Position numbers and translations under genes: made by a program | Notes under the pieces: generated by a model | Seen by the model: the letters and a program-made list of their open reading frames with translations, nothing else | Told to the model about the DNA's origin: nothing | The model's database searches: none | Part shown: positions 21,080 to 35,500 of the stretch, in pieces | Numbering within the stretch: the stretch's first letter is position 1 | Layout of the letters: every line of letters starts with the position of its first letter | NCBI GenBank assembly: GCA_050084985.1 | Contig: JBITNC010000001.1 | Location: 930,001-994,000 of the forward strand | Direction: 5' to 3' | DNA from: Nageia nagi | Taxonomy: Eukaryota; Pinophyta | Length of the DNA: 64,000 bases

Positions 21080-24000
21080 TCTCCTCATGTTTTACATAGA
21101 TCACATTGGGGCAATTACCCCCCATCAAAAAAAAAAAAAATCATCATCAAAACATGATTTAGAAATCGCACAAACATCAAAATATGATTAAAAACTAAAA
21201 TGATCATATCTGATTTTAAAATAGGTTATAATATGTTTATTGCATTTCCATGTCTTCCCCTTTTTCCACCTCATATTCATCCCCCATTATGTTGGAATAT
21301 TTGAGTATTAGATTATATTCTAACAATTCATCAAGGCATATATACTATACGTTATCCATGATCACTTCCATACCATTATACAAATATGTTTAATACTTAT
21401 TGTAAAAGAGATAGTTTATGAAATTAATATTCTTATTGACTTTACCAACCTTCATCATGAAATTCTTGAAACTTTGGATGATAAACAAACATGATTATGA
21501 TACACTTAGGGTTATTACGGACTCATACACATTTTCACATTTAAATAATCTTAAAATAGTCAAGAATGAGGTGTTACAAGAGCATGATTTCTAGCGAAAG
21601 TATTACATGTTCATCCTATTATTTGCTTCATCTCGAACCCAAGAATCATTTGATAGTTTTATAAAAAAAAAAAAAAGAAGAAAGAAAGAGAAAAGATGAT
21701 GACAAAAAAAAAAAAAAGTATTACTACATCATATCAATGATTCTTGGGTGATTACAATATCCTCTACCGGGGCTATAGATGCCTGACTGGCAGTAGAGCA
21801 AGGTTGTAGTGAGATCGAGGGGTTAATCCTCATCGGGCTATGGACGCCTGTCTGGCAATGGGGCATACCTTACGAGTGGCGACATGTCCATATTGGTTAG
21901 CGACCTTCTTTCCTATGGACCTCTGTACATTTCATATGGATGAACTAGCTTATATATTTTATGCTCTTGTGACATTTAGTTTGAGATTGTCTAGAGATGG
22001 AAATAAACATCATTGCACACACATGAGTCTATGATAATTTTGAGAACATCATGACTTTGTTTTATATCATCTAAAGAAGAAAAAATCTAATGGTGATTGG
22101 TTAATATGGTCAACTTGAATGTTATGATCATTAAATTTCTTCATCATCCCATACCTCCATCCCATACTATTTATTATTACATAGTAATTAATATTACACT
22201 TATGTTTATCAATGCCTTGATGAGTTGATTAGTTTATCTTTCTAAATACTCAATACATCCTATGTCTATTCATTTGTTATAATATTTTCATATTAACATC
22301 CACCACCACCCCATACACATTATACTATACCAACTTTCATATTTTATTATCCAACATCCATATATTTCCTAATCCATTTTTATCGATTATTAAATTGGAG
22401 GTGCTTCCATATTATTTGAGAAAAAGAGCGAGTACTTGCTCTCCCCATTAATATGGGAGTCAACATTGTTGTTGTTAAAACCTTTTTGCTTCTATTCTTA
22501 TCTACAAGTTTAAGCAAGAAATTGCCCTTAGTATATTGATAAAAGTCAACCCTAGAACATTGTTAAATTTTATAGCTTCCATTATTCTTTGGGATCGAGA
22601 ATAAGAAATTGTTCTCCCCATTGAATTGGAAGTCAATGTTCTTTTCCTATCATATCCCATCCATTTCAACCCTTTAGAACATCGTTAAAAAGCTTCCATC
22701 ATTCCTTGGGATCGAGAGTAAGAAATTGCTCTTCCCTTTGAATTGGAAGTCGATGTTCTTATTCCCTTTCCATTCATTTTCATCTACCCATAAATTGAAT
22801 GTGTGCTACATCTTGTTCCATATCATTTGCACATGTTATCATAAAATAAAAAAGTATTAGTAGCCAAGTTTGATAAATGATACAATCTAATACTGCAATT
22901 TTTCAAATCATTATCCTTAAAATTTGAAAACATTTAATAATATCCAAATCAACATTGATGATTGAAATAATAATAAAACTAATAACAATAATCGAAAAAC
23001 TTATTCAATCTTGAGATACACCATCAATGTGTAGCACATCAAAGTACATTCATGATTAAAGTCTAATAATCATGCTTTTAAATGTCTTAAGAATGAATAA
23101 TAAAATACATAATACAATCATCTATCATTATGTTGATCCTTGTAGTAAACTTGAGTTTGTATCATCATCTCAATAAATAAAGTAGAATGCATTTGTCTTG
23201 TTTTCAAGTCATGTTCAACAAAAAACCTCAATCATGGAAAAACATATTTCTAATGATTTTCGCAAGAAATGATCATGAAACCCATTCTGCTAGGGCAAAT
23301 AGTAGAATTATCAAACATTAAAATGTTATCTACTTTGAAAGGACTCCACGTCACATACATGCTAATGGCATAGAGCCTATGGAATACAATGTTCCATAAA
23401 ATAGTGTGTTGTAGACAAGCATGAGTACTTAGTAAAATGTAGAACTTATTTTCAAAACACTTTGATTGCAAAAATTCAAAAGTTTATGTTTGATCATAAT
23501 TTGGGGCAACTATGATTGTCCATGACCTAAAGCAAATCATTTGCCTCAACCATCAACCAACAAAATCAAGATTTAAAATATTCATACATAAGTTGATAAA
23601 CTCAAGTGTATGAGTCTTGACTTAACCACTTACTAACCTCAAGTATATTTATGAGTCTAGTGGTATTTGTATAAGTCTACAATGATAACATATCAGTTTG
23701 TTTGTATCTTCTAAGGATACATGACTATGTTTGCTCACCACATCATGTATCATATATGCATTTACGTTTATGAAAAAATCGTATGTGATTACATACAAGT
23801 GTCAATCATTCGTCATATTCATACATCACATATATGTACTCATGGGAATGAGTCAAAACAAAAAAAAAAAAAAAGATAACCAAATAAACATGCAAACTCG
23901 ATCATAAATAATTTCATCATGAATCCTTGATAGGAAAAACACCATTTATTGTTTATGATCTTACAATGAATCATGAACTTCTTAGTTCAAATCATATGTC

Positions 24001-25654
24001 ATGTTATGCATGTTTAGTCATCACTTATTGTTATACGTATTCAAGAAAATCTTAGTCATCAAAAAACATGATTCCAATGATTTTTGCAAAACCTACCTTT
24101 TTAGAGAATAACATAACAATCAAAATTTGAATTAGTGCACACAAAGGGCACTTCATGTCATATATTTGACTCGGCTCCATACATTCCTTGGGATAGACAC
24201 AAGACACCCATGTAATGATATATGGAAACAAGCCTTTAGTACCTATTTGGTGCACAACCAACGTGTGTTCAAGACACTTCAATTGCAAATCTCACGAAAT
24301 CATACTTGGATAATTGGGATAAATACAATTTCCCATGACCTAAAATCAAACCTTATGTTCACCTATAACTGATTGAAACAATAAGGTTAGGATCATTTGT
24401 ACATTCATCTTACTCATTCACTAGCTAATATGTATTAGTTTTTTGAACAGTCTATCATCATCGTCACTAACATCATTAGTTAGTTCAAAAGGGACCATAA
24501 TGCTAAGAAAAGCACCACAATAACATAGTAAGCTCATGATCACATAGTAAGACCATGGCTACATCTCTCTTAAAATGTACTCAAAACATTGTTAATTAGA
24601 AAATCAAAAGTTATATGTCTACTCATGGTTAAGGTAATTAGGATTTCCTATAACCTAAAATAAGATGTTTATGCTCAATATGATTCTAAAAAGACTTATG
24701 CAAAAGATCATCACGAAACCCATTCTGCTGGGTCAAAAGCAGAGAAAAATGAAAGATGAGTTGTATATAAAAAACAAGCTTCCTATCACATACTCGCTTC
24801 GGCATGCGAAGACAAACTAGAGTCTTGTCATGTAGCTGCTATAAATAGCAAACAGTATGGAGATAAACACAAGTGAAGTTTTGATATACAACATCACTAC
24901 CTCAAAATTATATACATCAAATAAGCTTACCATCACATACTCGCTTCGGTATGCAGAGACAAACTAGAGTCTTGTCATGCAACCACCATAAACAGCACAC
25001 AGTATGGAGATGGACACAAGTGTAGTTTTGATGTATTACAATATCATTTTCGAAATGTGTCAATTGCAAAAGTTAAAAAATCATATTCAGCCATGACAAG
25101 GGGCTATCCTCATGACAACACTGGATGATGAAATATGTATAAATAGCAAGTTTTGATTTAGAGAAGCTATAATTATATCCTACTAAAAGATCTTAAGCTT
25201 TATACGAAAAAAGATTTTGATGATATTTCTTAAAAATATCATTAACATTTACAAATATCAAAGGAGATAAAATGTGATGTATCATTGTTACAGGAGATCA
25301 CCTTGAAACCCGTTGTCGGGATGAAGGACAACACCATCAAAATCATATAATAAGGAGGACTTATACGGTACATGTGCGCTTAGACATGTAGAACGACATT
25401 ATAGAAATGTCATGCAACTGTCACACAAGCTCAACACATTGTCATACCGAAAATAGTCACTTCTGAAGTATATTCAAATTTGTTTTCAAAACTACATCAA
25501 ATGTAAAATGAAAACACATTTTATCATAATTTGATAAATCAAAATTTTGATTCATTTAAGAAATTGAGTCAAAACTTATATCACAATCAAGCAACAATGC
25601 TTCTCATTTTATATTTTTGAAATCATCAACCACATATTTTCGGTTGATAATTTC
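21080..25654 (+). other. long noncoding 3' region of unit B1
   Basis: About 4.6 kb has no credible gene on either strand. It includes two CACATTGGGGCA strings flanking the Gag stop (21047, 21106) and an A-run at 21128-21140. A duplicated GGCTATRGAYGCCTGWCTGGCA unit occurs at about 21770 and 21835. A GGGATCGAGARTAAGAAATTG unit is repeated near 22590 and 22710. Two copies of a roughly 100-bp block with CACATACTCGCTTCGG lie at about 24785-24890 and 24930-25035. Older imperfect repeats span 23230-24670. The region ends at the polypurine tract. Confidence 0.75.
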
Positions 25655-25668
25655 AAAAAGGGGCAAAA
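25655..25668 (+). other. polypurine tract of unit B1
   Basis: AAAAAGGGGCAAAA abuts LTR 2. The same tract is at 37113-37126 in B2. It is the expected plus-strand primer. Confidence 0.85.
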
Positions 25669-26520
25669 TGTAGACACCTAAAAAAAGTCCCCTTTTTAAC
25701 TAGTAAATATTAAACTAATCATAACTCTTTATACAAACCTGAAATAAGCCTGAAAAATCCATTATTGGATAGATCTCATCGAGTACATGCAAAATGAGTG
25801 GTCACATGACCCCTTTTTGATAAAAATTGACTATTTGGCGGTCGTTTTAATATTGTTATAAAAACTGCTAACCAGTCACCAGCGTTTGCCTTGAAATGCC
25901 AGCGTTTTGAGCCAGTCGCCGGCGTTCGACATCCAAACGTCGGTGACTCTGTAACAGCCGAATAGAAGACAAAACGGTGAGGGAAAGTTGGAACGCTTCA
26001 TTTCTCCAAGATGAGGTGGATAGAGGGGGTCAGTTACGACCTACGGTGGCTATTCACTTCCTCTTACCAGCCTTAAAACATCTCATCCAAAATCTATAAA
26101 TATAAGCTAATACAAAGCAAATAAGGGAAGAATTGAACCCAATTTTGAAGTAGGGTAATGCTGCCAAAATCTTGTGAGCTTATACATTTTATTGTTTTAT
26201 GCTAGTTTCATTTTAATACTTATCATACATAGATGCTTTGATGTTATTATCTTTTGCATGTGTGTAGGATTTACAGGTTGCTCATATCAAGGGAAGAAGC
26301 AAGCAACTCAAAAACAATGAAGATTTAATACTCTTTATTTTGGCACATAGCATTTGTAAAAGTCCCTTTCTAAGGGCAAATTGTAGTTTGAACTGAGATT
26401 GAATATCATTTTGCAATTACAACATGTCTACCTATGTTATATAATTTGAGGTTCAATGAAGATTGAAGAATAATTGTATTTTATGTTATTCTACATTCCA
26501 GCTCAATTTTCATTGCAACA
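25669..26520 (+). repeat. LTR 2 (shared middle LTR) of tandem element B
   Basis: This 852-bp LTR serves as the 3' LTR of B1 and the 5' LTR of B2. At every site where two LTRs agree against the third with a shared change, it groups with LTR 3 against LTR 1 (for example CTAATCAT, CATCGAG, GGCGGTCG, GAATATC). It has no target duplication beside it. Confidence 0.95.
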
Positions 26521-28626
26521 TTCTGGTGCTAGAAGGAGGTCCCCTCCGTTATTGAGAGGGAGATTTTTTGTTTATGATTCTACCTTTCTATTCTCTGGTT
26601 TTTTGGATTTTTCCATGTACTAACTTCAAATTTCGGGTTCTGTGCTTTTTCAGGAATTTGTTGCAGAAACGTCGACGATTAGTATTGAACGCTAGCGACT
26701 GTAATAGAACGTCAGCGACTGTAACTAAACATCGACGACTGGTATTGAATACCGATGTTTCCTGTAACTAAATGCCAGTGACTGTAAATAAACACCAGTG
26801 ACTGTAACTAAACGCCAATGTTTCCTATATAAACACCGGCGACCCGTTCCAGGTCATTTTTATCTCTTTTTGTTATTTTTGAAAAAATAAAATAAAATTA
26901 TGTTATGAAAAAATATTTTTTGAGTGTGATTCCTTTTCCTAGAGTGCATATAAGAATGGGTAAAAAAAGTTAAATGCATATCTTTTATTAATTTACTTTA
27001 CGTATGAAGTTATGTATTTATTTTCATGCTTTGGGTGAAGGGCACGTACATATTAATACTTTTTATCTTGTCTACTTATGCTCTCCCTTTGCGCTTCGAG
27101 CGATCTAAGGTGACCAAAATAGACTTGATAAGAAGAGGTAAATTAATTTTTCTTTTCCTTCACACTCACACTACATACACATTAATACTTTTTATCTTGT
27201 CTACTTATGCTCTCCCTTTGCGCTTCGAGCGATCTAAGGTGACCAGAATAGACTTGATAAGAAGGGGTAATTAACTTTTCTTTTCTTTCACACTCACACT
27301 ATCATTAATTGGGTAATTTATCTACACATAATGACCTCTTACTAGTACGAGGAGGTAATTTACTACACATAATACTTCCACAATTGGAAGAGGTAAATGG
27401 ATTACACTTAATTTGGAATGAACTTAAGGAAAATAAATCGGGGTTTTGGATAGTACAAATCACATTAAAGGGTTAATGAATTGGGTGGATTCAAACACAC
27501 TAAGTACTTCCACTTGACAAAGTATGCTCTCACTTTTGTGCTTCGAGTGATCTTAAGTGATCAGAAATAAGTTAAGTGGAAGAGGTAAAATTTATGCACA
27601 TTTTATTTGGAAATTTACTTCACATTAACACTCTTGAAGAGGTCTGCCCTTACCACTCCATTGGAGGTCGAAGGGATGTGACCCTTGGAGGAATAATTGA
27701 ACCACATTTAATTAATTTATTTACACATAATACTTCCACAGCTGGAAGGGGTTAATGAACATTACTAAGAGGTTGGATAATGAACCACATTATAATTAAA
27801 AAAGAACAACGGGGTTTATTAAGGTCAAGATCCATCTTATAATAAACTTTTGATTGTGTCACATTAAGATAAGATAAATGAATGGACATGAATGTTGGGT
27901 AGAGCAGTATGCATAATTGCATCTTACTTGTTTAAATTGCATTTCATAAGGCCTTAAAGGAATAATTGAACATTAACGAGTTGGATGTCACTACCAACCG
28001 TTAATTCTTACTTCTTTGTACCCACCGACATCACACACTTGAAGCCATAGAGCCAGTTACACTTGGAGGTAATGAACAAGGTGACTCTCCTTTAGGTAGA
28101 AGTCAAAAAAGGAGACTCTTTTAGAACCAAGCCAAAAGCCATAGAGACTTGTAAACATTATTTAGAACTACACAAACTACCTTGTTTAACACTTGACTAG
28201 TCAAAACAAATTAGGAAAATTAAAAGACTAAAATTAACAACTCATATCGTTCATTTAACTCAGACATTAAAAATATGTGAAAACTTAAAAAAGATAATCA
28301 CATCGTTAAAAGTAAGCTTGCATATAGGATGTTTGTGCATCAAATTTTTTTCTCGAAAACATAATATAAAAGATAAAAATAAAACTTCTTTTACGATGTT
28401 TGTTTATGTGTTCAAAAACTGAATTGACATGTTTCATTTATGGAATGATATAATAGGTCATATAAAGGAATAGGTCTAAAAGACGATTAAAAGTTGATTT
28501 TATTTAAGTTTTTTACTTTGAACCCCCTTTGTAACAAATAGAAACATAGGCATGTGTCAGTTACTCTAGATCCATACAAATTTTGAATTATTGAGAACAA
28601 TTAAAAGGCCTTTGAATTTTATCATT
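26521..28626 (+). other. structured leader of unit B2 (no gene)
   Basis: This is a near-identical copy of the B1 leader, with the degenerate unit array (about 26667-26848), the duplicated block (about 27045-27270) and the hairpin series. One base change breaks the 18-bp palindrome (TAGTACGAGG at about 27344-27353), while the later CTTCCA/TGGAAG hairpin keeps its arms. Confidence 0.75.
26524..26542 (+). other. primer binding site, unit B2
   Basis: TGGTGCTAGAAGGAGGTCC matches the B1 site with two C-to-T changes, one at a CpG. Confidence 0.65.
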
Positions 28627-31600
28627 ATGAGGTTCGTCTTAGTTGCACTTTTAAATTATGTGCCTTTTCCTATCAAAGTAAAACCAAAAATACGAAGATT
28701 ATGTTCACATATTGCTAAGTCAACCTTAGATACTTATTCTACTTCTGAGATTGTGAAGAATGATTTTTGTATTGACATTGAAAAGCTTTTAGCGTACTTA
28801 GCAGAAATAGAAAAATGTACCATACCTCTTCTTCAATCCTCAGAAAGCCTTGTTAGATCCCATGAAGAGCTAGAGTATAGTTCTTCCATTCCTTCGCCCT
28901 CATCATGGGATGAGTTTGACACTAAAAATAATGAGCCCATCATAAAGATTGAAAACTCATCGACACATCTCATCAAATTAAAATCTTGTGGTGCATCTCC
29001 TTTCGAGACTATCGAACCTAATGAATCCAATTTACTAAGGGATGAATCGAGTATTAATGCCAAAGGCCTTGATGCAACATCCTATGCTAAATCATATGAC
29101 CTCCTAGAGTTAGATACTTGGATGTCGTCACCCCCACCTTGGGAGGAATATGATATTAAAGAAGAGGAGTTTGACATGAATCTTGAGGATCCTTCAGAGC
29201 ATTCTTCAGAATTGCAATTTCATTCTCCTCCCCTTCTTGAGGCTACAAGACCTTCTATTGATTCCCATGAATCTCATGATATTCTTGAGTGCAAGGATGA
29301 AACTTGTTCATTCTCATCACAAGTAGAAATTGAAGAGCCTCACATAAGAATTACAAAATCCATAGATTGTATTATTGAATCTCAAGAATTTCAATCACAA
29401 AGAAATGAAAAATATAAAGATAAAATTTTCAAAACTAACACGCATGAGCGTAGGAATGAACAATGTGGGCAAATAACACATCATGATGATGGTACAAAGT
29501 TTTATGAGGATGAATGTTGTTCGAACCCACTAAAAATACCTTTGAAATATCAAACTAGCTTGATTAAAAATTGGGAATGTGATAAAGAAGATAGCCCTAC
29601 AACAAATAAATTACTTAGGAACATTTTCTATGATGAAAAAGCTAAGAATATTTTGCAAAGGGAATCCCATAAACAACAACAAGCATGTTATTCTCACGAT
29701 CAACATGATAAAACCTTTAATGAGTTCGTCAAAGAAATGAGACAAGAAGAGATAAGACAAAAGCATGATGTAAAAACTTATGTAAACCAAAAGAGTCAAG
29801 CTTGGGCGCAATTATCATCACCACTTAATTACCAAGTAAGGAGATATCAAGACTCTTACTCTAATCAACAAAGAGAATTGCCTCTCGAGAGTTTAGATTA
29901 TCAACCTCAAAGCCCCTCTCCACAAGCTAGGATAACTAACCCCACCTATCAAAAAACACTTCATAGGGCTAGGTCTTGTATGGAAGATTTTGATAGAATG
30001 ACCTTGTATTCCATAAGAACCTCACAAACAAATCCTCAATGTAAGATCTCAAACAAATTCTTCTATGATCCTTACTCTCATGAAAAACCCTCATCGCAAG
30101 AAAAATGTAGAAAAGCTTTAGCTAAACAATTCAAGGTAGGAGAGATACCCTCCTTTGCGGAGTTGGAGGCAAAGAGAAAACACATAGAGAGAGATTATGA
30201 AGAAACTATAAACTTTAGTAAGAGATATGAAGATGTTCAAAGTAAGTTAGAAGAGGAAGCCAAACTTAAGGAAAAGAATATAGAACTCAACAAAAAGAAA
30301 AGCAAGAGTTTGATAAACAACGACAAATTTTGATAAGGTAAACAAGAAGTTCTAGATAGTTGGTTACTTCATGAGAAGTCTCAACAAAATAAAGTACAAC
30401 CATCTACAACTCTTAGAAATTCAATGCAAGAGCATCATTTACCTTCTAACCTTTCATCATTATCATCTTCATCATTGTTGTCAACATCTTCTTCTGATGA
30501 TGAATCTTATAATTTAGACCTAAAGTCAGAAAAAAACACCGATCATAGAAGATATCGAAAACATCCTTAGGGTAGTTGGATAGATAAAGAATTAGAAGAT
30601 TTCATGAAGGATTTCATGAATAAAGAAATGAACATATCAAGATTCCAAAAGTTGACATATGATAATATTTGCAATGAAGCCATCCATCCAAGTGTCCCTA
30701 AGAAGAAATTACCTTACAACTTTGAAATGCCTAAGATAATTCCTTTTACCGGAAATGAGGATCCTAAGGAACATTTAAGGTGGTTTAAGTTCTCAAATTA
30801 CCTCATTTCTAATTATGAGGATTTGATGCTATGTTTTTTCCCCATGATGCTTGAATCCCAAGCCTTGGAATGGTATAATAATTTACCACGACATAGTATT
30901 TATTCATTTACTCAATTAGCAGACTTGTTCTTACAACATTTTAGGATTTATATCAAAGAGGAATCTTCTATTACGGATCTTGTGGAACTAAAACAATCTT
31001 AGAATGAATCAATTGTTGACTTTGTTTCACGATGGACGGATATACTCTATCGCATGCCCTATACCTTACCTCAGGGGGAATTAATTAAATTATTCAGTCA
31101 AAATTGTTTAAGGCCTATAGCTAGTATGTTACAAATCCAACGATATAATACTCTCGAAGAAGTTATTGCTCACGCAGTTATAATTGAGAAGGTCAAAATT
31201 GAATATGGTGAAATAAAAATTATGAGGAAAGAAAAATATAACAAAAATGAGTATTGTAATTATCACCATCAAAGGGGTCATAGTACAAAAAATTGTCTAT
31301 CATTGAGAAATAGAATGCAAAATTCAATCAAAGATAATAACTTGGAAGTTGAAGATTATATTTCTATTTCACATCAAAATTTAAAAAATTATCAAGACTC
31401 ACTTCTTTCATATCAAGTAAATACAGTATCTACTGTACCTAATTATAGTCAAGTGATACACACCTGGAATCCAAGTAATCAACCTATTATAAGAATAGTT
31501 GGAGTTGATACTGGAATTCAAAACATACAAGAAAAACAAATTGATATATCATATAATCAAAAATCCAAAATGCAAGTTCCTCCATTGATACATCAGCCTA

Positions 31601-32541
31601 TAATTTCTTTTTATGACCATGAGAGACAATCAAACAAGGGACTTCAAGGGTTAGATCCACCTCTCCATGTCATCGATAAAGTAAATGGTAAAATTGTTAA
31701 GAGGATATTAATAGATGAAGGGTCAGATGTCAATATCATATCTACATCAGCATATCACAAATTGAATCTTCCTTTCTCTCATATTTCTTTACCATCATTA
31801 CAAATAAAAGCATTTAATAATGCCTTATGTTCAACAATAGGATCAATAGTGTTACCCATCACCATTGGATGTAAGACGATACAAACATCATTATATATCA
31901 TTGAAGGAAACATCGAACAATATAATATTCTTTTAGGTAGACCATGGATTCAAGAAATGGAATGTGTCCCATCTACATTTCATGGTTGTCTAAAATACAT
32001 TCATGAGGGAGTACTCCATTGTGTACAAAGAGATGAAAATCCATACTCACATTATAATATTATAAAATCATCGAAAATGAAACCTCCTATGCAAAAGTCA
32101 AAGGGGAAATCATCATCCACCTTTGCTAGGCAAAGGCATAATCATAGAGATATGAGATGGGAATTAAAATCCAAAGATGATTACATTGATGGAATGCAAT
32201 CATCGAAACAACCTAAGAGGGTGGTAGATCATATAATGAAAGAAAACCTAAAGCCTAAGTCAATAAAATATGATAAGTATGGACATCATGTTTATCATCA
32301 CCAATTGGGGCATGATACTAAACATTGCCACCAATTAAATCATGCCTTTCATGATTTGATGGATGATAGACAATTTGAAGTAGATATACCTTTATTGATA
32401 GATAACAATTTACATCATCCACAAAATACATACATACATTCCACACAATTAAATAAGGAGGAATTGTGTTATTTGTATAAGGATATTCAATCTCCTTCAC
32501 ATCGTTCACATTGGGGCAGTCGTCCCCCATATTACTTTTGA
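28627..32541 (+). pseudogene. Gag-protease polyprotein of unit B2 (several breaks)
   Basis: The same protein as in B1, from the ATG at 28627. The frame is intact across the site where B1 is shifted. It is broken by one-base losses near 30293 and 30341, and by CAG-to-TAG stops at about 30568-30570 and 31000-31002. The remaining open part, 31054-32541, carries the zinc knuckle, the protease region with the same Asp-Glu-Gly triad, and the second knuckle-like motif. Breaks in B1 and B2 differ, so they arose after the duplication. Confidence 0.88.
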
Positions 32542-35500
32542 TCTCCTCATATTTTACATAGATCACATTGGGACAATTGCCCCCATAAAAAAAAAAAAAA
32601 AATCATCATCAAAACATGATTTAGAAATTGCACAAACATCAAAATATGATTAAAAACTAAAATGATCATATCTGATTTTAAAATAGGTTATAATATGTTT
32701 ATTGCATTTCCATGTCTTCCCCTTTTTCCACCTCATATTCATCCCCCATTATGTTGGAATATTTGAGTATTAGATTATATTCTAACAATTCATCAAGGCA
32801 TATATACTATATGTTATCCATGATCACTTCCATACCATTATACAAATATGTTTAATACTTATTGTAAAAGAGATAGTTTATGAAATTAATATTCTTATTG
32901 ACTTTACCAACCTTCATCATGAAATTCTTGAAAATTTGGATGATAAACAAACATGATTATGATACACTTAGGGTTATTACAGACTCATACACATTTTCAC
33001 ATTTAAATAATCTTAAAACAGTCAAGAATGAGGTGTTACAAGAGCATGATTTCTAGCGAAAGCATTACATGTTCATCCTATTATTTGCTTCATCTCGAAC
33101 CCAAGAATCATTTGATAGTTTTATAAAAAAGAAAAGAAAATAAAGAGAAAAGATGATGACAAAAATAAAGTATTACTACATCATATCAATGATTCTTGGG
33201 TGATTACAATATCCTCTACCGGGGCTATAGATGCCTGACTGACAGTAGAGCAAGGTTGTAGTGAGATCGAGGGGTTAATCCTCATCGAGGCTATGGACAC
33301 CTGTCTGGCAATGGGGCATACCTTATGAGTGGCGACATGTCCATATTGGTTAGCGACCTTCTTTCCTATGGACCTCTGTACATTTCATATGGATGAACTA
33401 GCTTATATATTTTATGCTCTTGTGACATTTAGTTTGAGATTGTCTAGAGATGGAAATAAACATCATTGCACACACATGAGTCTATGATAATTTTGAGAAC
33501 ATCATGACTTTATTTTATATCATCTAAAGAAGAAAAAATCTAATGGTGATTGGTTAATATGGTCAACTTGAATATTATGATCATTACATTTCTTCATCAT
33601 CCCATACCTCCATCCCATACTATTTATTATTACATAGTAATTAATATTACACTTATGTTTATCAATGCCTTGATGAGTTGATTAGTTTATCTTTCTAAAT
33701 ACTCAATACATCCTATGTCTATTCATTTGTTATAATATTTTCATATTAACATCCACCACCACCCCATACACATTATACTATACCAACTTTCATATTTTAT
33801 TATCCAACATCCATATATTTCCTAATCCATTTTTATCGATTATTAAATTGGAGGTGCTTCCATATTATTTGAGAAAAAGAGCGAGTACTTTCTCTCCCCA
33901 TTAATATGGTAGTCAACATTGTTGTTGTTAAAACCTTTTTGCTTCTATTCTTATCTACAAGTTTAAGCAAGAAATTGCCCTTAGTATATTGATAAAAGTC
34001 AACCCTAGAACATTGTTAAATTTTATAGCTTCCATTATTCTTTGGGATCGAGAATAAGAAATTGTTCTCCCCATTGAATTGGAAGTCAATGTTCTTTTCC
34101 TATCATATCCCATCCATTTCAACCCCTTAGAACATCGTTAAAAAGCTTCCATCATTCCTTGGGATCGAGAGTAAGAAATTGCTCTTCCCTTTGAATTGGA
34201 AGTCGATGTTCTTATTCCCTTTCCATTCATTATCATCTACCCATAAATTGAATGTGTGCTACATCTTGTTCCATATCATTTGCACATGTTATCATAAAAT
34301 AAAAAAGTATTAGTAGCCAAGTTTGATAAATGATACAATCTAATACTACAATTTTTCAAATCATTATCCTTAAAATTTGAAAACATTTAATAATATCCAA
34401 ATCAACATCGATGATTGAAATAATAATAAAACTAATAACAATAATCGAAAAACTTATTCAATCTTGAGATACACCATCAATGTGTAGCACATCAAAGTAC
34501 ATTCATGATTAAAGTCTAATAATCATGCTTTTAAATGTCTTAAGAATGAATAATAAAATACATAATACAATCATCTATCATTATTTGATCCTTGTAGTAA
34601 ACTTGAGTTTGTATCATCATCTCAATAAATAAAGTAGAATGCATTTGTCTTGTTTTCAAGTCATGTTCAACAAAAAACCTCAATCATGGAAAAACATATT
34701 TCTAATGATTTTTGCAAGAAATGATCATGAAACCCATTCTGCTGGGGCAAATAGCAGAATTATCAAACATTAAAATGTTATCTACTTTGAAAGGACTCCA
34801 CGTCACATACATGCTAATGGCATAGAGCCTATGGAATACAATGTTCCATAAAATAGCGTGTTGTAGACAAGCATGAGTACTTAGTAAAATGTAGAACTTA
34901 TTTTCAAAACACTTTGATTGCGAAAAATTCAAAAGTTTATGTTTGATCATAATTTGGGGCAACTATGATTGTCCATGACCCAAAGCAAATCATTTGCCTC
35001 TACCATCAACCAACAAAATCAAGATTTAAAATATTCATACATAAGTTGATAAACTCAAGTGTATGAGTCTTGACTTAACCACTTACTAACCTCAAGTATA
35101 TTTATGAGTCTAGTGGTATTTGTATAAGTCTACAATGATAACATATTAGTTTGTTTGTATCTTCTAAGGATACATGACTATGTTTGCTCACCACATCATG
35201 TATCATATATGCATTTACGTTTATGAAAAAATCATATGTGATTACATACAAGTGTCAATCATTCATCATATTCATACATCACATATATGTACTCATGGGA
35301 ATGAGTCAAAACAAAAAAAAAAAAAAAAAAAAGATAACCAAATAAACATGCAAACTCGATCATAAATAATTTCATCATGAATCCTTGATAGGACAAACAC
35401 CATTTATTGTTTATGATCTTACAATGAATCATGAACTTCTTAGTTCAAATCATATGTCATGTTATGCATGTTTAGTCATCACTTATTGTTATACGTATTC

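Noticed and set aside
23250-24288. Minus-strand ORFs of 73-78 codons in the B tail
   Set aside because: They resemble each other only because they lie on old noncoding repeats; no family motif and no supporting start context.
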